In this document: positions 33,219 to 42,102 of the stretch, in pieces
Layout of the letters: every line of letters starts with the position of its first letter
Numbering within the stretch: position 1 is the stretch's first letter
Origin: Lentisphaeria bacterium
Lineage (GTDB): Bacteria; Verrucomicrobiota; Lentisphaeria; Victivallales; Victivallaceae
Direction of reading: 5' to 3'
Assembly (NCBI GenBank): GCA_017504435.1
Contig: JAFVRD010000051.1
Coordinates: forward strand, 1-57,179
Length of the DNA: 57,179 bases
Program-made: the position numbers and the translations under genes
The notes under the pieces: model-generated
Databases searched by the model: none
What the model saw: the letters and a program-made list of their open reading frames with translations, nothing else
Told to the model about the DNA's origin: nothing

Positions 33219-34297
33219 TTCATGTGGATATGGATGCGTTTTTTGCCTCTGTGGAACAGCGTGACCGCCCGGAATTGCGGGGCAGACCGGTATTGGTCGG
33301 CGGCGCTCCGCAGCGGCGCGGAGTTGTTTCCACGTGTTCTTATGAAGCGCGCCGTTACGGTATCCATTCTGCGATGCCGACCCGGACGGCATTGAATCTG
33401 TGTCCGCATGCGGTGCTTATTGAACCGGATTTCCGGAGATACCGGGCGGCATCCGAATTGATCCGCAAAGAGTTTTGCAAATTGACCGCTCTGGTTGAAC
33501 CGGTATCCATTGATGAAGCATATCTGGATGTAAGCTGCCGGTGTGATACGCTTGAAGATGCTGAACAGACCGCCGGAATTTTGCAGAATGCCATATATCA
33601 GGTGACCGGTTTGACCGCTTCCGCCGGAGTATCATACAACAAGTTTCTTGCCAAGATCGCTTCTGATTACCGCAAACCTGCGGGATTGACGCTTATCACT
33701 CCGGAAAACACCGGCGAGATACTTGATGCTTTGCCGGTTGAGAAATTTCACGGCATCGGCAAGGTCAGCGCGCAGAAACTCCGTTCCATAAATGTCCGTA
33801 CCGGCAAAGATCTGCGGAAACTGACCCCGGCGGTACTGCACAACCTTTTCGGCAAGACCGGCTTGTTTTATTACGGTATCGTCCGCGGGATCGATGACCG
33901 TCCGGTGGAACTGGAGGGGGATCCCAAATCCATCAGCAATGAGCAGACATTGTATTCGGATTGCATGGACATGCGGGAATTGCGGATATTGCTGAGAATG
34001 CTTGCCCGCAAAGTCATCCGGCGTGCTGATGCCCGGAAACTGACCGGCAGATCGGTGTTTATCAAGTTGAAATACGGTGATTTCCGGACGGTGACCCGAT
34101 CTGTCATGCCGCCGCAGCCACCGGAATCCGGAGATGAACTGGGAAAAATCGCGGTGAGTTTGCTGGAGAAAACCGAAGCCGGAAAAATTCCGGTACGTCT
34201 GGCAGGAGTTGGTTTGTCTCAATTGGTGCCGGTGGGGGAATTTGACTTTGAACAGCTCGATTTACCGCTTTTTACCCTGAAAAATTATAAAAAATAG
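33206..34297 (+). CDS. dinB: DNA polymerase IV
   Basis: The 363-residue Y-family polymerase has IIHVDMDAFFASVEQRDRPE, VVSTCSYEARRYGIHSAMPT and the catalytic SIDEAYLDVS with both acidic residues. The little-finger part (ARKVIRRADARKLTGRSVFI) is present. It bypasses DNA lesions with low fidelity. Its start lies inside the cca stop, so expression is coupled; no SOS box is obvious in front of cca. Confidence 0.95.
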   Translation: MRKIIHVDMDAFFASVEQRDRPELRGRPVLVGGAPQRRGVVSTCSYEARRYGIHSAMPTRTALNLCPHAVLIEPDFRRYRAASELIRKEFCKLTALVEPVSIDEAYLDVSCRCDTLEDAEQTAGILQNAIYQVTGLTASAGVSYNKFLAKIASDYRKPAGLTLITPENTGEILDALPVEKFHGIGKVSAQKLRSINVRTGKDLRKLTPAVLHNLFGKTGLFYYGIVRGIDDRPVELEGDPKSISNEQTLYSDCMDMRELRILLRMLARKVIRRADARKLTGRSVFIKLKYGDFRTVTRSVMPPQPPESGDELGKIAVSLLEKTEAGKIPVRLAGVGLSQLVPVGEFDFEQLDLPLFTLKNYKK

Positions 34298-34337
34298 TTA
34301 AAATTGCATTTTTTTTAAAAAATATTCAAAACAGGTC

Positions 34338-34366
34338 TTGAATATTCGATATTCGTTGTGTATACT
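34338..34366 (+). promoter_or_regulatory. Strong promoter of the 58-residue gene
   Basis: TTGAAT, exactly 17 bases, then TATACT, about 50 bases before the ATG at 34421. With the perfect ribosome site and terminator it forms a complete, compact transcription unit. Confidence 0.75.
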
Positions 34367-34420
34367 ATTGATAGTCACATAAGTTATGACTTGAACCAAT
34401 CCAAAAATACGGAGGAAAAA

Positions 34421-34597
34421 ATGCAGCACAAATTTTATGATGTCAAGACGAAACAGCACGTTACTACCGAAGTTCTCGAATGCGTTACTTTCAAAAGTGA
34501 AAAACGTACCAGCTATGCTTTCAAAGGTAAAACCGCTGACGGCCGTAACCTGTTCTCTTTCGTCAACAAAGAAGTTTGGGACAAAGCGAACAAATAA
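34421..34597 (+). CDS. Small conserved-looking protein of unknown function
   Basis: The 58-residue protein (MQHKFYDVKTKQHVTTEVLE..., ending VNKEVWDKANK) stands behind CGGAGGAAAAA, an ideal ribosome site, and is framed by its own promoter and terminator. It is basic and beta-like, with no cysteine pair, signal or membrane segment. It looks like a small nucleic-acid-binding or chaperone-type protein, but I recognise no family. The strong signals suggest high expression. Confidence 0.7.
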   Translation: MQHKFYDVKTKQHVTTEVLECVTFKSEKRTSYAFKGKTADGRNLFSFVNKEVWDKANK

Positions 34598-34624
34598 TTT
34601 CCGTCCCGGACATTTTTAAGACAT

Positions 34625-34664
34625 CCGCCCGTTTTTTTAAGGAAACGGGCGGTTGCTGTTTTTA
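34625..34664 (+). terminator. Rho-independent terminator
   Basis: Perfect ten-base stem CCGCCCGTTT/AAACGGGCGG with an eight-base loop, followed by TTGCTGTTTTT, right after the 58-residue gene. Confidence 0.9.
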
Positions 34665-34681
34665 AAGACAGATGGATTTTT

Positions 34682-35263
34682 TTACATGACCTTCAAATCC
34701 GGTTCGGTGAATACGGCAAGTCCTTTGGCATAGTTACACTTTTCTGCCAGTTCCACCCGGTGCGGCACTCCGGAACGGAGATAAAGGGTGTCTCCGGCAT
34801 GCATAAGGTGAGGATGCTGATCATCGTAAAGATAGTAGACTAATTCTCCTGCCAGCAGGACAAAGAACTCCTCGGTATCATGCGACATGAAATCGCGGGG
34901 GGAGGCAGGGGTGTATTCGATGATGAATGGATCCATTTTTCTGCCGATATGCCGGTATGCCAGAGCTGAATAGGAAATCCCGAATCTGTCACCGTCATTG
35001 CGTTGGACTTTGACGCCTTCATCAAGCTTTCCGAAAGTGTATTTGACATCAAGCTCCTCTTCTCCTGCAAATAATGAACTTACCTGGATACCCAATGCTT
35101 CAGCGATACGCGCCAATGCTTTGAGTGAAGGTGATTGCCGGAAGTTTTCCACCTGCGAGATAAATCCCTTGCTGAAGCCGCTTTTTTGGGCGAGTTGTTC
35201 CACTGTCATGCCCTGACTTTGGCGGACTTTGCGGATGGTTTGAGAAATTTCCAGTAAATTCAT
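34682..35263 (-). CDS. XRE-cupin transcription regulator
   Basis: The 193-residue protein has an N-terminal HTH (MNLLEISQTIRKVRQSQGMT; KSGFSKGFISQVENFRQSPS). A cupin domain (PRDFMSHDTEEFFVLLAGEL; LYLRSGVPHRVEL) has the two conserved histidine/glutamate stretches. Regulators of this type bind small ligands in the cupin barrel. It is the last gene of the glycerol-phosphate operon, overlapping the previous gene by four bases, so it is probably its own regulator, acting on the TTGTTTAC sites at 39923-39967 (inference). Confidence 0.88.
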   Translation of the reverse strand: MNLLEISQTIRKVRQSQGMTVEQLAQKSGFSKGFISQVENFRQSPSLKALARIAEALGIQVSSLFAGEEELDVKYTFGKLDEGVKVQRNDGDRFGISYSALAYRHIGRKMDPFIIEYTPASPRDFMSHDTEEFFVLLAGELVYYLYDDQHPHLMHAGDTLYLRSGVPHRVELAEKCNYAKGLAVFTEPDLKVM

Positions 35264-36399
35264 GATAATTCATCCCGGATTTTTGCGGCACAATTACTGG
35301 TGATCGAATCGACTCCGATACCGGCAAAATATTCAGCGACAGAAGCGTTATCGATCGTCCAAACGGCAAAATACATTCCGGCATGGTGGAATTTTTTGAC
35401 CCAGCTGATATCTATGACATCAGGGAAACCTCTGACATCAATGCCGTCGGCAAGAGCTTCCCCGGCAGCGGCAAAAACAGTTTCCAGCAATGAATCCGGC
35501 TCTGATGGACAATATTTTTTCAACACGTCAAATGTCTCATCTATTGCCGGAGAGAATGAACCGTTTTCTTCTTTCTGCAATCCAGCCAGGAGCAATGCCG
35601 GCTGTTCCGGGTAGAGGGTTTTGAATTCTCTGATCGCGGCGCGTTGAAATGAAATCACTACGATCTGTTCCCGGCTGACCGGAGAAGCATCGACCGCCGC
35701 CATCATTGCCGGAATTATCCGCAGATCACCGGGTTTTATTTCCACATAGAGCTGCTGACCGGGATTTACGGTTTGGAGCAGATCGGTGAAACGGGGCAGT
35801 TTTTCTCCATTGCCGATATCATATTGCTGCAAATCGGCAAATGAGGTTTGGGCAATGACCGTTTCCGAATTGCAGATCCGGCGCAAATCGGGATCATGAC
35901 TGCAGACAATGACCTCATCTGCGCTGAAATGGATGTCGGTTTCAATGCCGTCGGTTTTGCGTTCGGCAGCCAGTCGGAATGCCGCAAGTGAATTTTCCGG
36001 TGCATCAATGGATTCGCCGCGGTGGGAAATGAATTTGACAGCTCCGGTTTGGCCTTTCCGGCTCTCGCTGGCGATAATGTTGATATTTGCAGCCGGATCG
36101 GTATAAATAACTTCTCCGCCGGCAACCGGTGTTTTTACCGTCATGGAATATAATTTATTCAGCAACGCCGGGATTTGCGTTTGCGGATACGGTTTATCAG
36201 TACGCACCGGGATCTGCGGCTGTTCCGGATCATCACAGCGCATGACGGCTGTAACTGTCCGGCGCGGATCGGTCATTTCCTGGATGGCATAAGCTTTGCC
36301 GCGGGGACACATATTGCCGGATATCTGCCAGTCTGAGCCGGATTTTTCAACGTGCAGACGGCATGAGCGCGGGCAGGTTATACAAATAAGTTCAGTCAT
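35260..36399 (-). CDS. DUF1667-glycerophosphodiester phosphodiesterase fusion
   Basis: The 379-residue protein is a two-domain fusion. Residues 1-115 form a DUF1667 domain with cysteine motifs (ICITCPRSCRLHVEKSG; GNMCPRGKAYA). Residues 118-379 form a GDPD barrel (KFISHRGESIDAPENSLAAF; DGIETDIHFSADEVIVCSHD; YVEIKPGDL). GDPD releases glycerol-3-phosphate from glycerophosphodiesters. DUF1667 is normally a separate small protein next to anaerobic glycerol-3-phosphate dehydrogenases. Here it is covalently joined, tying substrate release to the oxidoreductases encoded upstream. There is no signal peptide, so cytoplasmic substrates are likely. Confidence 0.85.
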   Translation of the reverse strand: MTELICITCPRSCRLHVEKSGSDWQISGNMCPRGKAYAIQEMTDPRRTVTAVMRCDDPEQPQIPVRTDKPYPQTQIPALLNKLYSMTVKTPVAGGEVIYTDPAANINIIASESRKGQTGAVKFISHRGESIDAPENSLAAFRLAAERKTDGIETDIHFSADEVIVCSHDPDLRRICNSETVIAQTSFADLQQYDIGNGEKLPRFTDLLQTVNPGQQLYVEIKPGDLRIIPAMMAAVDASPVSREQIVVISFQRAAIREFKTLYPEQPALLLAGLQKEENGSFSPAIDETFDVLKKYCPSEPDSLLETVFAAAGEALADGIDVRGFPDVIDISWVKKFHHAGMYFAVWTIDNASVAEYFAGIGVDSITSNCAAKIRDELS

Positions 36400-37655
36400 G
36401 ATAAAACCTCTTTCGGGTGTAATTCAAAAAATATTCCAGCGGCATTTGCCGGGACATCCATGGTTATGCGGAGCATTTCTGCCGGACGGACAAAGGGGAC
36501 GGTTTTTCGGAAAATTTCTCTGCCGTCTGCGGTTTTTGCCGTTATGATGCCGCCGTCGGTCACGATCAGCGGGCGGAAGGAAAATACACATTTTTCTCCG
36601 GGACAGCATTTACAGGGGACAACATATTTCAGATTTTTTGCCGCCCGCACCGGAATTGTGGCGGCGGCAAGTTGACCATCGAGATATTTCAAGATCATTT
36701 CTCCCGCCCGGGAAGCTTCTTCAGAAACAAAATCCGCCAGATCGTGAACGTGCAGTACATTTCCGGCAGCAAAAATACCCGGAATATTGGTGCCGCATGA
36801 TGAATCGACCGCTGCTCCGCCGGTGGCAGGATCAAGGATGATCCCGGCATTGACCGATAATTCGTTTTCCGGGATCAGCCCCACGGAAAAAAGCACGGTG
36901 TCGCAATCAATATGAAATGCTTTTTCCATGACCGGCATCCCGTGGTTGAGCGGTGCTGCGTCCACACCGCTTACCCGGTCTCTGCCACAGATATTCACCA
37001 CTGAATGTTCCAGATACAGCGGAATTTTGAAATCATTGAGACACTGCACCACATTGCGGGTCAAGCCAGATGGGTGCGGCATTATTTCAATGACCGCTTT
37101 TACCTCGATGCCGCACCATTTCAGCCGTCTTGCCATGATCAATCCGATATCTCCGGAACCGACGATAACGGCAGATTTGCCGGGCAGCATACCAGTCATA
37201 TTCAACAGTTTCTGGGCGGCTCCGGCGGTATATATTCCTGCCGGACGGGAACCGGGGATCGCCAGATTGCCGCGATTGCGTTCCCGGCAGCCCATTGCCA
37301 GCAGGATCGCTTTGGCGGTGAAGCGCATTACGCCGTATTTCCCGGAAAGGATCAGGATTTCCAGAATCCCGTCTTCGCGCCGTTTCAGCTCTGTAACGGT
37401 ACAATTCATATACATTTTCGCTCCGGCTGCGGTGCATTGGCGGCTCATGCGTTCAGCATATTCCGGACCGGTCAATTCGGCATTGAAAAGATGCACGCCG
37501 AAACCGTTATGGATACATTGCCGCAAAATTCCGCCGGGATATCGTTCCCGGTCAATAATGGCGGTTGTACGTCCGGCGCGGGCGGTCACTGCCGCAGCTG
37601 CCAATCCGGCGGCTCCGGCTCCGATAATGACAACATCAAAGTTTTTTTCAATCAT
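36396..37655 (-). CDS. NAD(P)/FAD-dependent oxidoreductase
   Basis: The 419-residue protein starts at the ATG at 37655; the frame's longer N-terminus lies inside the upstream gene. The FAD motif is FDVVIIGAGAAGLAAAAVTA. An NAD(P) motif is SAVIVGSGDIGLIMARRL. A disulfide-type or cysteine block near the C-terminus (KYVVPCKCCPGEKC) may hold a metal or Fe-S site. It is of the pyridine nucleotide-disulfide type and works with the two neighbours in anaerobic glycerol-3-phosphate oxidation. The join to the next gene is a TAATG one-base overlap. Confidence 0.82.
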   Translation of the reverse strand: MIEKNFDVVIIGAGAAGLAAAAVTARAGRTTAIIDRERYPGGILRQCIHNGFGVHLFNAELTGPEYAERMSRQCTAAGAKMYMNCTVTELKRREDGILEILILSGKYGVMRFTAKAILLAMGCRERNRGNLAIPGSRPAGIYTAGAAQKLLNMTGMLPGKSAVIVGSGDIGLIMARRLKWCGIEVKAVIEIMPHPSGLTRNVVQCLNDFKIPLYLEHSVVNICGRDRVSGVDAAPLNHGMPVMEKAFHIDCDTVLFSVGLIPENELSVNAGIILDPATGGAAVDSSCGTNIPGIFAAGNVLHVHDLADFVSEEASRAGEMILKYLDGQLAAATIPVRAAKNLKYVVPCKCCPGEKCVFSFRPLIVTDGGIITAKTADGREIFRKTVPFVRPAEMLRITMDVPANAAGIFFELHPKEVLS

Positions 37656-39103
37656 TATTTCACCCCCAGAGAACCGAGTTTGCCGGTGATAAGGCGGCTG
37701 TCGCCGCCGCGTTTGGTCAATTTTTCCATGGGGATACCGCTTTCCCGGCTGATGATCTCCATGATCTTTACCCCGCAGAATCCGCCCTGACATCTGCCCA
37801 TGCCGGCGCGGGTATAGAATTTTACTCCGTCCACGGTGGTATGCCCCCGGCGGATAGCCGCGATGACTTCAGCTTCCGAAATTTTTTCGCAGCGGCAGAC
37901 AATGTTGGTCCATGCCGGATCTTCCCGGTGGAGTTCTTCCAGCTGTTCCGGGGTCTGGGTCCGGGCAGTTCGGCGTGCCGGCAGAAAATAGTTTATCCGG
38001 TCTTTTTCCACCAGTTTCAAACCGGCATTTTTCAGCAGGTCTTTGACATATTCACCGATGGCAGGTGAAGCGGTCAACCCCGGTGATTGAATGCCTGCCA
38101 CCTGAATAAAGCACGGTACGATTTGGGATGGTGCGATGTAGAAATCTTCGCTTCCTTCCAGCACCGGACGCAATCCGGCAAAGGCGGTGATACAATCTCT
38201 TTCGCTGATGCCGTTGATCATGTTGCGCACCAGAGAGAGGATCCGTTTCTGATTATCCGCAGTCGTTGCTGTATCATCTTTGTCGTCAACTGCATCTGCG
38301 GTCGGACCGATCATGGTCGTGCCGCCGGCAGTGGGAATGACCAGAACGCCTTTGGAGTGGCGGGACGGTACCGGAAAAATCACCCGGGATGGACGTCCGG
38401 CAGAGGTGCGGTCAAGCAGATATTCTTCACCTTTGCGCGGAATGATGGTGAATTTCTCTGCTCCGCATGCTTTGGAAACGGTATCAGCATGCAGTCCGGC
38501 GGCATTGACCACATAACGGGCTTTGACGATATTGCCGGATGCAGAATGCAGTTCCCAGTAAGTGCCGTTGTAAGAACCGTTGATCACTTCAAAACCGCAC
38601 TGCAGATCGACGCCGTTGCCGACGGCGGCTTCCACCAGAGAAAAGCAGTAGCAATACGGTTCGACGGTGCCGCCGCCGGGACAAAAGAATCCGCCGACGA
38701 CATCGGAATTGAGTTTGCTTTCCAGTTCCAGCATTCTTTCTCTGCCGCACATTTCCAGATCTTTTACGCCGTTGGCAATGCCCTGAGCGTAAAGTTTGCG
38801 GACGGTCACCATCTCTTCTTCGCTGAATGCGGCAACCAGAATGCCGTGACGTTCAAACGGAAATCCCAGTTCGTGCCGCAGCTGTTCAAACATCAGATTG
38901 CCGCGGATCTCCAGTTTGGCTTTGAGCGATGATACCGGATGATGAAAACCGCCGTGAATGATGCCGCTGTTGGCTTTGGAAACCCCGAAGCCGACGTCGG
39001 CAGCTTTTTCCAGCAATACCGTTTTGACCTGATAGCGCGACAGCCACCACGCTGTTGCGGCTCCTGATACTCCGCCGCCGATGATCGCTGTATCGTAAAT
39101 CAT
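37655..39103 (-). CDS. GlpA-like FAD oxidoreductase with BFD [2Fe-2S] domain
   Basis: The 482-residue protein has the FAD motif YDTAIIGGGVSGAATAWWLS, then GIIHGGFHHPVSSLKAKLEI and the family's ASPAIGEYVKDLLKNAG tail. A C-terminal BFD-like domain (NIVCRCEKISEAEVIAAIRR, then TRAGMGRCQGGFC) would hold a [2Fe-2S] cluster. This is the layout of the anaerobic glycerol-3-phosphate dehydrogenase large subunit. It reads through ATGA and TAATG overlaps with both neighbours. Confidence 0.88.
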   Translation of the reverse strand: MIYDTAIIGGGVSGAATAWWLSRYQVKTVLLEKAADVGFGVSKANSGIIHGGFHHPVSSLKAKLEIRGNLMFEQLRHELGFPFERHGILVAAFSEEEMVTVRKLYAQGIANGVKDLEMCGRERMLELESKLNSDVVGGFFCPGGGTVEPYCYCFSLVEAAVGNGVDLQCGFEVINGSYNGTYWELHSASGNIVKARYVVNAAGLHADTVSKACGAEKFTIIPRKGEEYLLDRTSAGRPSRVIFPVPSRHSKGVLVIPTAGGTTMIGPTADAVDDKDDTATTADNQKRILSLVRNMINGISERDCITAFAGLRPVLEGSEDFYIAPSQIVPCFIQVAGIQSPGLTASPAIGEYVKDLLKNAGLKLVEKDRINYFLPARRTARTQTPEQLEELHREDPAWTNIVCRCEKISEAEVIAAIRRGHTTVDGVKFYTRAGMGRCQGGFCGVKIMEIISRESGIPMEKLTKRGGDSRLITGKLGSLGVK

Positions 39104-39903
39104 TTGTTTTGCTCCATATCTGACCAGATTTGCTGCAGTTCACCCAGGTTTGCCACCGCAAAATCCGGTACGATACCTTCCGGTACGATCAGGTCTGCTC
39201 CGGGGGTGACGATATGGCAGGTCAACGCTCCGGCATTCATGCCCAGAGCGATATCCGTTGCCAGCCGGTCTCCGATCATCAATGTCTCTGTTACCGGAAT
39301 ACCGATCCTGCCGGCGGCTTCGTGAAGCATACCCGGGTCGGGCTTGCCCAAAACTTTGATTTTGGTATTGGTGGCTTTTTCCAGACAGGCGGTGATCGCA
39401 CCGCAATCCACCAGCCAAGTCGGTTTATCAGTGGGACAGAATACGTCCGGATGGGTGGCTATACCCGGTATCCCGCGGCGCAGATGCCATGCGGTGCGGC
39501 AGAGATTTTCATAATTCAACTGCATGTCAAAACCCACGATGACCATTTGCGGATCATCCGGGTCAATGATGAATCCGGCATCTTCAAACATCCGGTCCAT
39601 ACATTCCATCGCCAGCGTATGGATGCGTTTGATTTCAGGATGGTAATGTTTCAAATAATCAATCGCATAATCAGTGGAAATATAAAAGTTGCTTTCCTCG
39701 GAGGCGATCCCGAAATTGGCAAGACGTTTTATATATTCGCTGTGACCGTGGGATGAGTTGTTGGAAAGGAAAGTGTATCCGATCTGCCGTTCTTTGAGAA
39801 AGTTCAAAAAAGGGATGGTCGTCGGAAACAGTACACTGCCATGATAGATCGTTCCATCCATGTCAAAGAAAACATGACGGACACCGGTAAGCGGAGTTTT
39901 CAT
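39100..39903 (-). CDS. HAD-IIA family phosphatase
   Basis: The 267-residue protein is read from the ATG at 39903, after GAGGTTTTTT. HAD motifs are HVFFDMDGTIYHGSVLFP (the nucleophile and general acid), TFLSNNSSHGHSEY, LGKPDPGMLHEAAGRIG and MIGDRLATDIALGMNAG. The cap is of the NagD type. Relatives hydrolyse glycerol-1-phosphate, phosphoglycolate or sugar phosphates. As the first gene of the glycerophosphodiester operon it could dephosphorylate excess glycerol-3-phosphate. Confidence 0.85.
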   Translation of the reverse strand: MKTPLTGVRHVFFDMDGTIYHGSVLFPTTIPFLNFLKERQIGYTFLSNNSSHGHSEYIKRLANFGIASEESNFYISTDYAIDYLKHYHPEIKRIHTLAMECMDRMFEDAGFIIDPDDPQMVIVGFDMQLNYENLCRTAWHLRRGIPGIATHPDVFCPTDKPTWLVDCGAITACLEKATNTKIKVLGKPDPGMLHEAAGRIGIPVTETLMIGDRLATDIALGMNAGALTCHIVTPGADLIVPEGIVPDFAVANLGELQQIWSDMEQNK

Positions 39904-39922
39904 AAAAAACCTCATCTGTTGT

Positions 39923-39967
39923 TTGTTTACTATGTTGTTTACCTAATATAAACGATGCTGTAAACAA
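39923..39967. promoter_or_regulatory. TTGTTTAC operator group over the operon promoter
   Basis: TTGTTTAC occurs at 39923-39930 and 39935-39942, and its reverse complement at 39960-39967. The sites span the -10 box and the spacer of the promoter at 39945-39973. This is a classic repressor arrangement. Confidence 0.55.
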
Positions 39968-39973
39968 AAACAA
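39945..39973 (-). promoter_or_regulatory. Promoter of the glycerophosphodiester operon
   Basis: TTGTTT, exactly 17 bases, then TATATT on the minus strand, about 40 bases before the HAD gene. Confidence 0.65.
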
Positions 39974-40031
39974 GTTAAAAGTTCACATTCAGAGAAAAAA
40001 GTTATATTTTCCGCTGGTGTGCGCCCGGTGT

Positions 40032-41390
40032 TTATTCGTAGCGCAGAGCTTCGATGGGGTCAAGTTTGCTGGCTTTCCATGCCGGATAGAACCCGAAAAT
40101 CATCCCGATCCCGGCAGAGACCAGAAATGCCGCCACGACGGCTTCCGGACTGCTTTCAATGGGCCAGTGCAGCTGGTGCTCGATCAATTCGGCAGTTCCG
40201 TGACCGACGGCAATACCGATGAATCCGCCCAGCAGACAGATGACCACCGCTTCGATAAGGAATTGTTTGAGAATGTCTCTGCTTCTGGCACCGACTGCCA
40301 TGCGCAAACCGATTTCACGGGTGCGTTCAGTTACCGACACGAGCATGATATTCATGATCCCGACTCCTCCGACGACCAGCGAGAGCAGAGCCACACCCAA
40401 CAGCAGATTATTCATCAAAGTAGAGGTTTTATCCATCATTTTCATAAAATCCGAAGCACTGCGGATCCGGAAATCATCATCCTGTGCGGCTACTAATTCG
40501 TGCCGTTCCCGGAGCAAGGCGGTGATTTCTGCCGTAGCTTCGTCGATCTTTTCCGGACTGATCGCTGCAAAAGCGATATGGTCGATGTAGGTGAATTTGG
40601 GAATCACCAGTTTGTCTTCCCGCATGGATGAATCCTGTTCAGGGTAGAATGCCACTCCGCTGACCGGATAGCGTTCTCCCGGACGGGTGGAAAGGGTGCT
40701 GGTGGTGCTGGTCGCACTGCCGCTGCGTAATCCGGTGATCCGCATCCGCATGGTCGTCCACGGCATCAGAATGACATCGTCTTCATCGACGCCCATCATA
40801 TTGGCACCTTTGCTTTTCAGCACTCCGACGACCCGGAATGTGGTGTTGTTGATCCGCAATTCACAATCAAGGGGAGATATGCCGCCGAACAGTTCTTTGA
40901 CGATCGTGGCACCGACAACGCACACTCTGGCGTTGATATCGACTTCGCGTTCTCCGAAAAATCTGCCTTCTTCGAGCTGCCAGTCCCGGATGGCAAAAAA
41001 GGATGGCGAAACACCGTACATCTGATTCGGGATCCAGTTTTCCGAACCGAAAATCGCCTGTGCCGTACTGGAACGGACGATCGGAGAGATCAGTGAAACA
41101 TTGGGACATTCCCGCAAAATCGCCTCAGCATCTGCCGGCAGCAGAGAAGCCCATGAATTTGTGCCGCTGCGGATACCTGCCACCCGGCGTACTCCGGGGT
41201 AGATGATGCCGGAACCGGCTCCCATGCGTTCGATGGTCGTGCGTATGGCGGTCGATGAACCGGCACCGATCTCCATCATGGTGATAACTGCGCCGATACC
41301 GATAATGATCCCCAGCATGGTCAGCATGGTACGGGTCGGGTTGCGTTTGAGGGAGATCAGAGCCATGACCACGGTATCAAAAGTATTCAT
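40032..41390 (-). CDS. MacB-type ABC transporter permease
   Basis: The 452-residue protein has an N-terminal membrane helix (LKRNPTRTMLTMLGIIIGIG). A large periplasmic MacB-type domain (about 60-290) is followed by three C-terminal helices (NLLLGVALLSLVVGGVGIMN; VTERTREIGLRMAVGARSRD; VICLLGGFIGIAVGHGTAEL) of the FtsX fold. It forms the pump with the ATPase (four-base overlap) and adaptor. Substrates of such pumps are peptides, antibiotics or lipids. No outer-membrane channel is in the window. Confidence 0.9.
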   Translation of the reverse strand: MNTFDTVVMALISLKRNPTRTMLTMLGIIIGIGAVITMMEIGAGSSTAIRTTIERMGAGSGIIYPGVRRVAGIRSGTNSWASLLPADAEAILRECPNVSLISPIVRSSTAQAIFGSENWIPNQMYGVSPSFFAIRDWQLEEGRFFGEREVDINARVCVVGATIVKELFGGISPLDCELRINNTTFRVVGVLKSKGANMMGVDEDDVILMPWTTMRMRITGLRSGSATSTTSTLSTRPGERYPVSGVAFYPEQDSSMREDKLVIPKFTYIDHIAFAAISPEKIDEATAEITALLRERHELVAAQDDDFRIRSASDFMKMMDKTSTLMNNLLLGVALLSLVVGGVGIMNIMLVSVTERTREIGLRMAVGARSRDILKQFLIEAVVICLLGGFIGIAVGHGTAELIEHQLHWPIESSPEAVVAAFLVSAGIGMIFGFYPAWKASKLDPIEALRYE

Positions 41391-42088
41391 TGGGCAATGC
41401 CTCCTTCAAAAAGACCGGAAACGATCTGACCGTCACTCATGCAGATCGTCCGTTTGGCGTATTTGGCGATAGCCTGGGAGTGAGTGACCAGGATGACGGT
41501 GATCCCTTCATCGTTGAGCTGCTTAAACATATTCATCACCTCCACGCTGGTATGGGAATCCAGATTGCCGGTCGGTTCATCGGCAAAAATTACCGGGGGA
41601 CGGTTGATAAGGGCGCGGGCGATCGCCACGCGCTGCTGCTGACCGCCGGACAATTGTGACGGATGATGTCCGGCACGGTCGGCGATACCGACCGCTTCCA
41701 AAGCCGCCATTCCCCGTTTCCGGCGTTCCGAATGGCTCATATTACCGGCAGTGTAAGCTAGCGGCATGATCACATTTTCCAATGCCGTGGTGCGGGAGAG
41801 CAGGTTGAAACTCTGAAAAACGAATCCGATTTTCCGGTTGCGAACTTCTGCCCGGAAATCCCCGGAGGCGCGTCCCAATTCGCTGCCGTCAAAGAGATAA
41901 TCTCCTGCCGACGGACGGTCAAGACAGCCCAGAATATTCATCAGGGTACTTTTTCCGGAACCGGATGCGCCCATGAGAGCCACATATTCGCCGCGTTCGA
42001 TACTCATGGAAACTCCTTTGAGTACCTGGATGAATTCATCGCCCAGCGGATAATTTTTGATGATATTATGCAATTCGATCAGAGCCAT
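41387..42088 (-). CDS. MacB-type ABC transporter ATP-binding protein
   Basis: The 233-residue ATPase has Walker [21 protein letters not shown], signature [20 protein letters not shown], Walker [16 protein letters not shown] and switch histidine ILVTHSQ. It belongs to the LolD/MacB cluster. It stands 14 bases after the adaptor stop, completing a three-gene adaptor-ATPase-permease unit. Confidence 0.92.
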   Translation of the reverse strand: MALIELHNIIKNYPLGDEFIQVLKGVSMSIERGEYVALMGASGSGKSTLMNILGCLDRPSAGDYLFDGSELGRASGDFRAEVRNRKIGFVFQSFNLLSRTTALENVIMPLAYTAGNMSHSERRKRGMAALEAVGIADRAGHHPSQLSGGQQQRVAIARALINRPPVIFADEPTGNLDSHTSVEVMNMFKQLNDEGITVILVTHSQAIAKYAKRTICMSDGQIVSGLFEGGIAQ

Positions 42089-42102
42089 AAAGGTACACTC
42101 CG

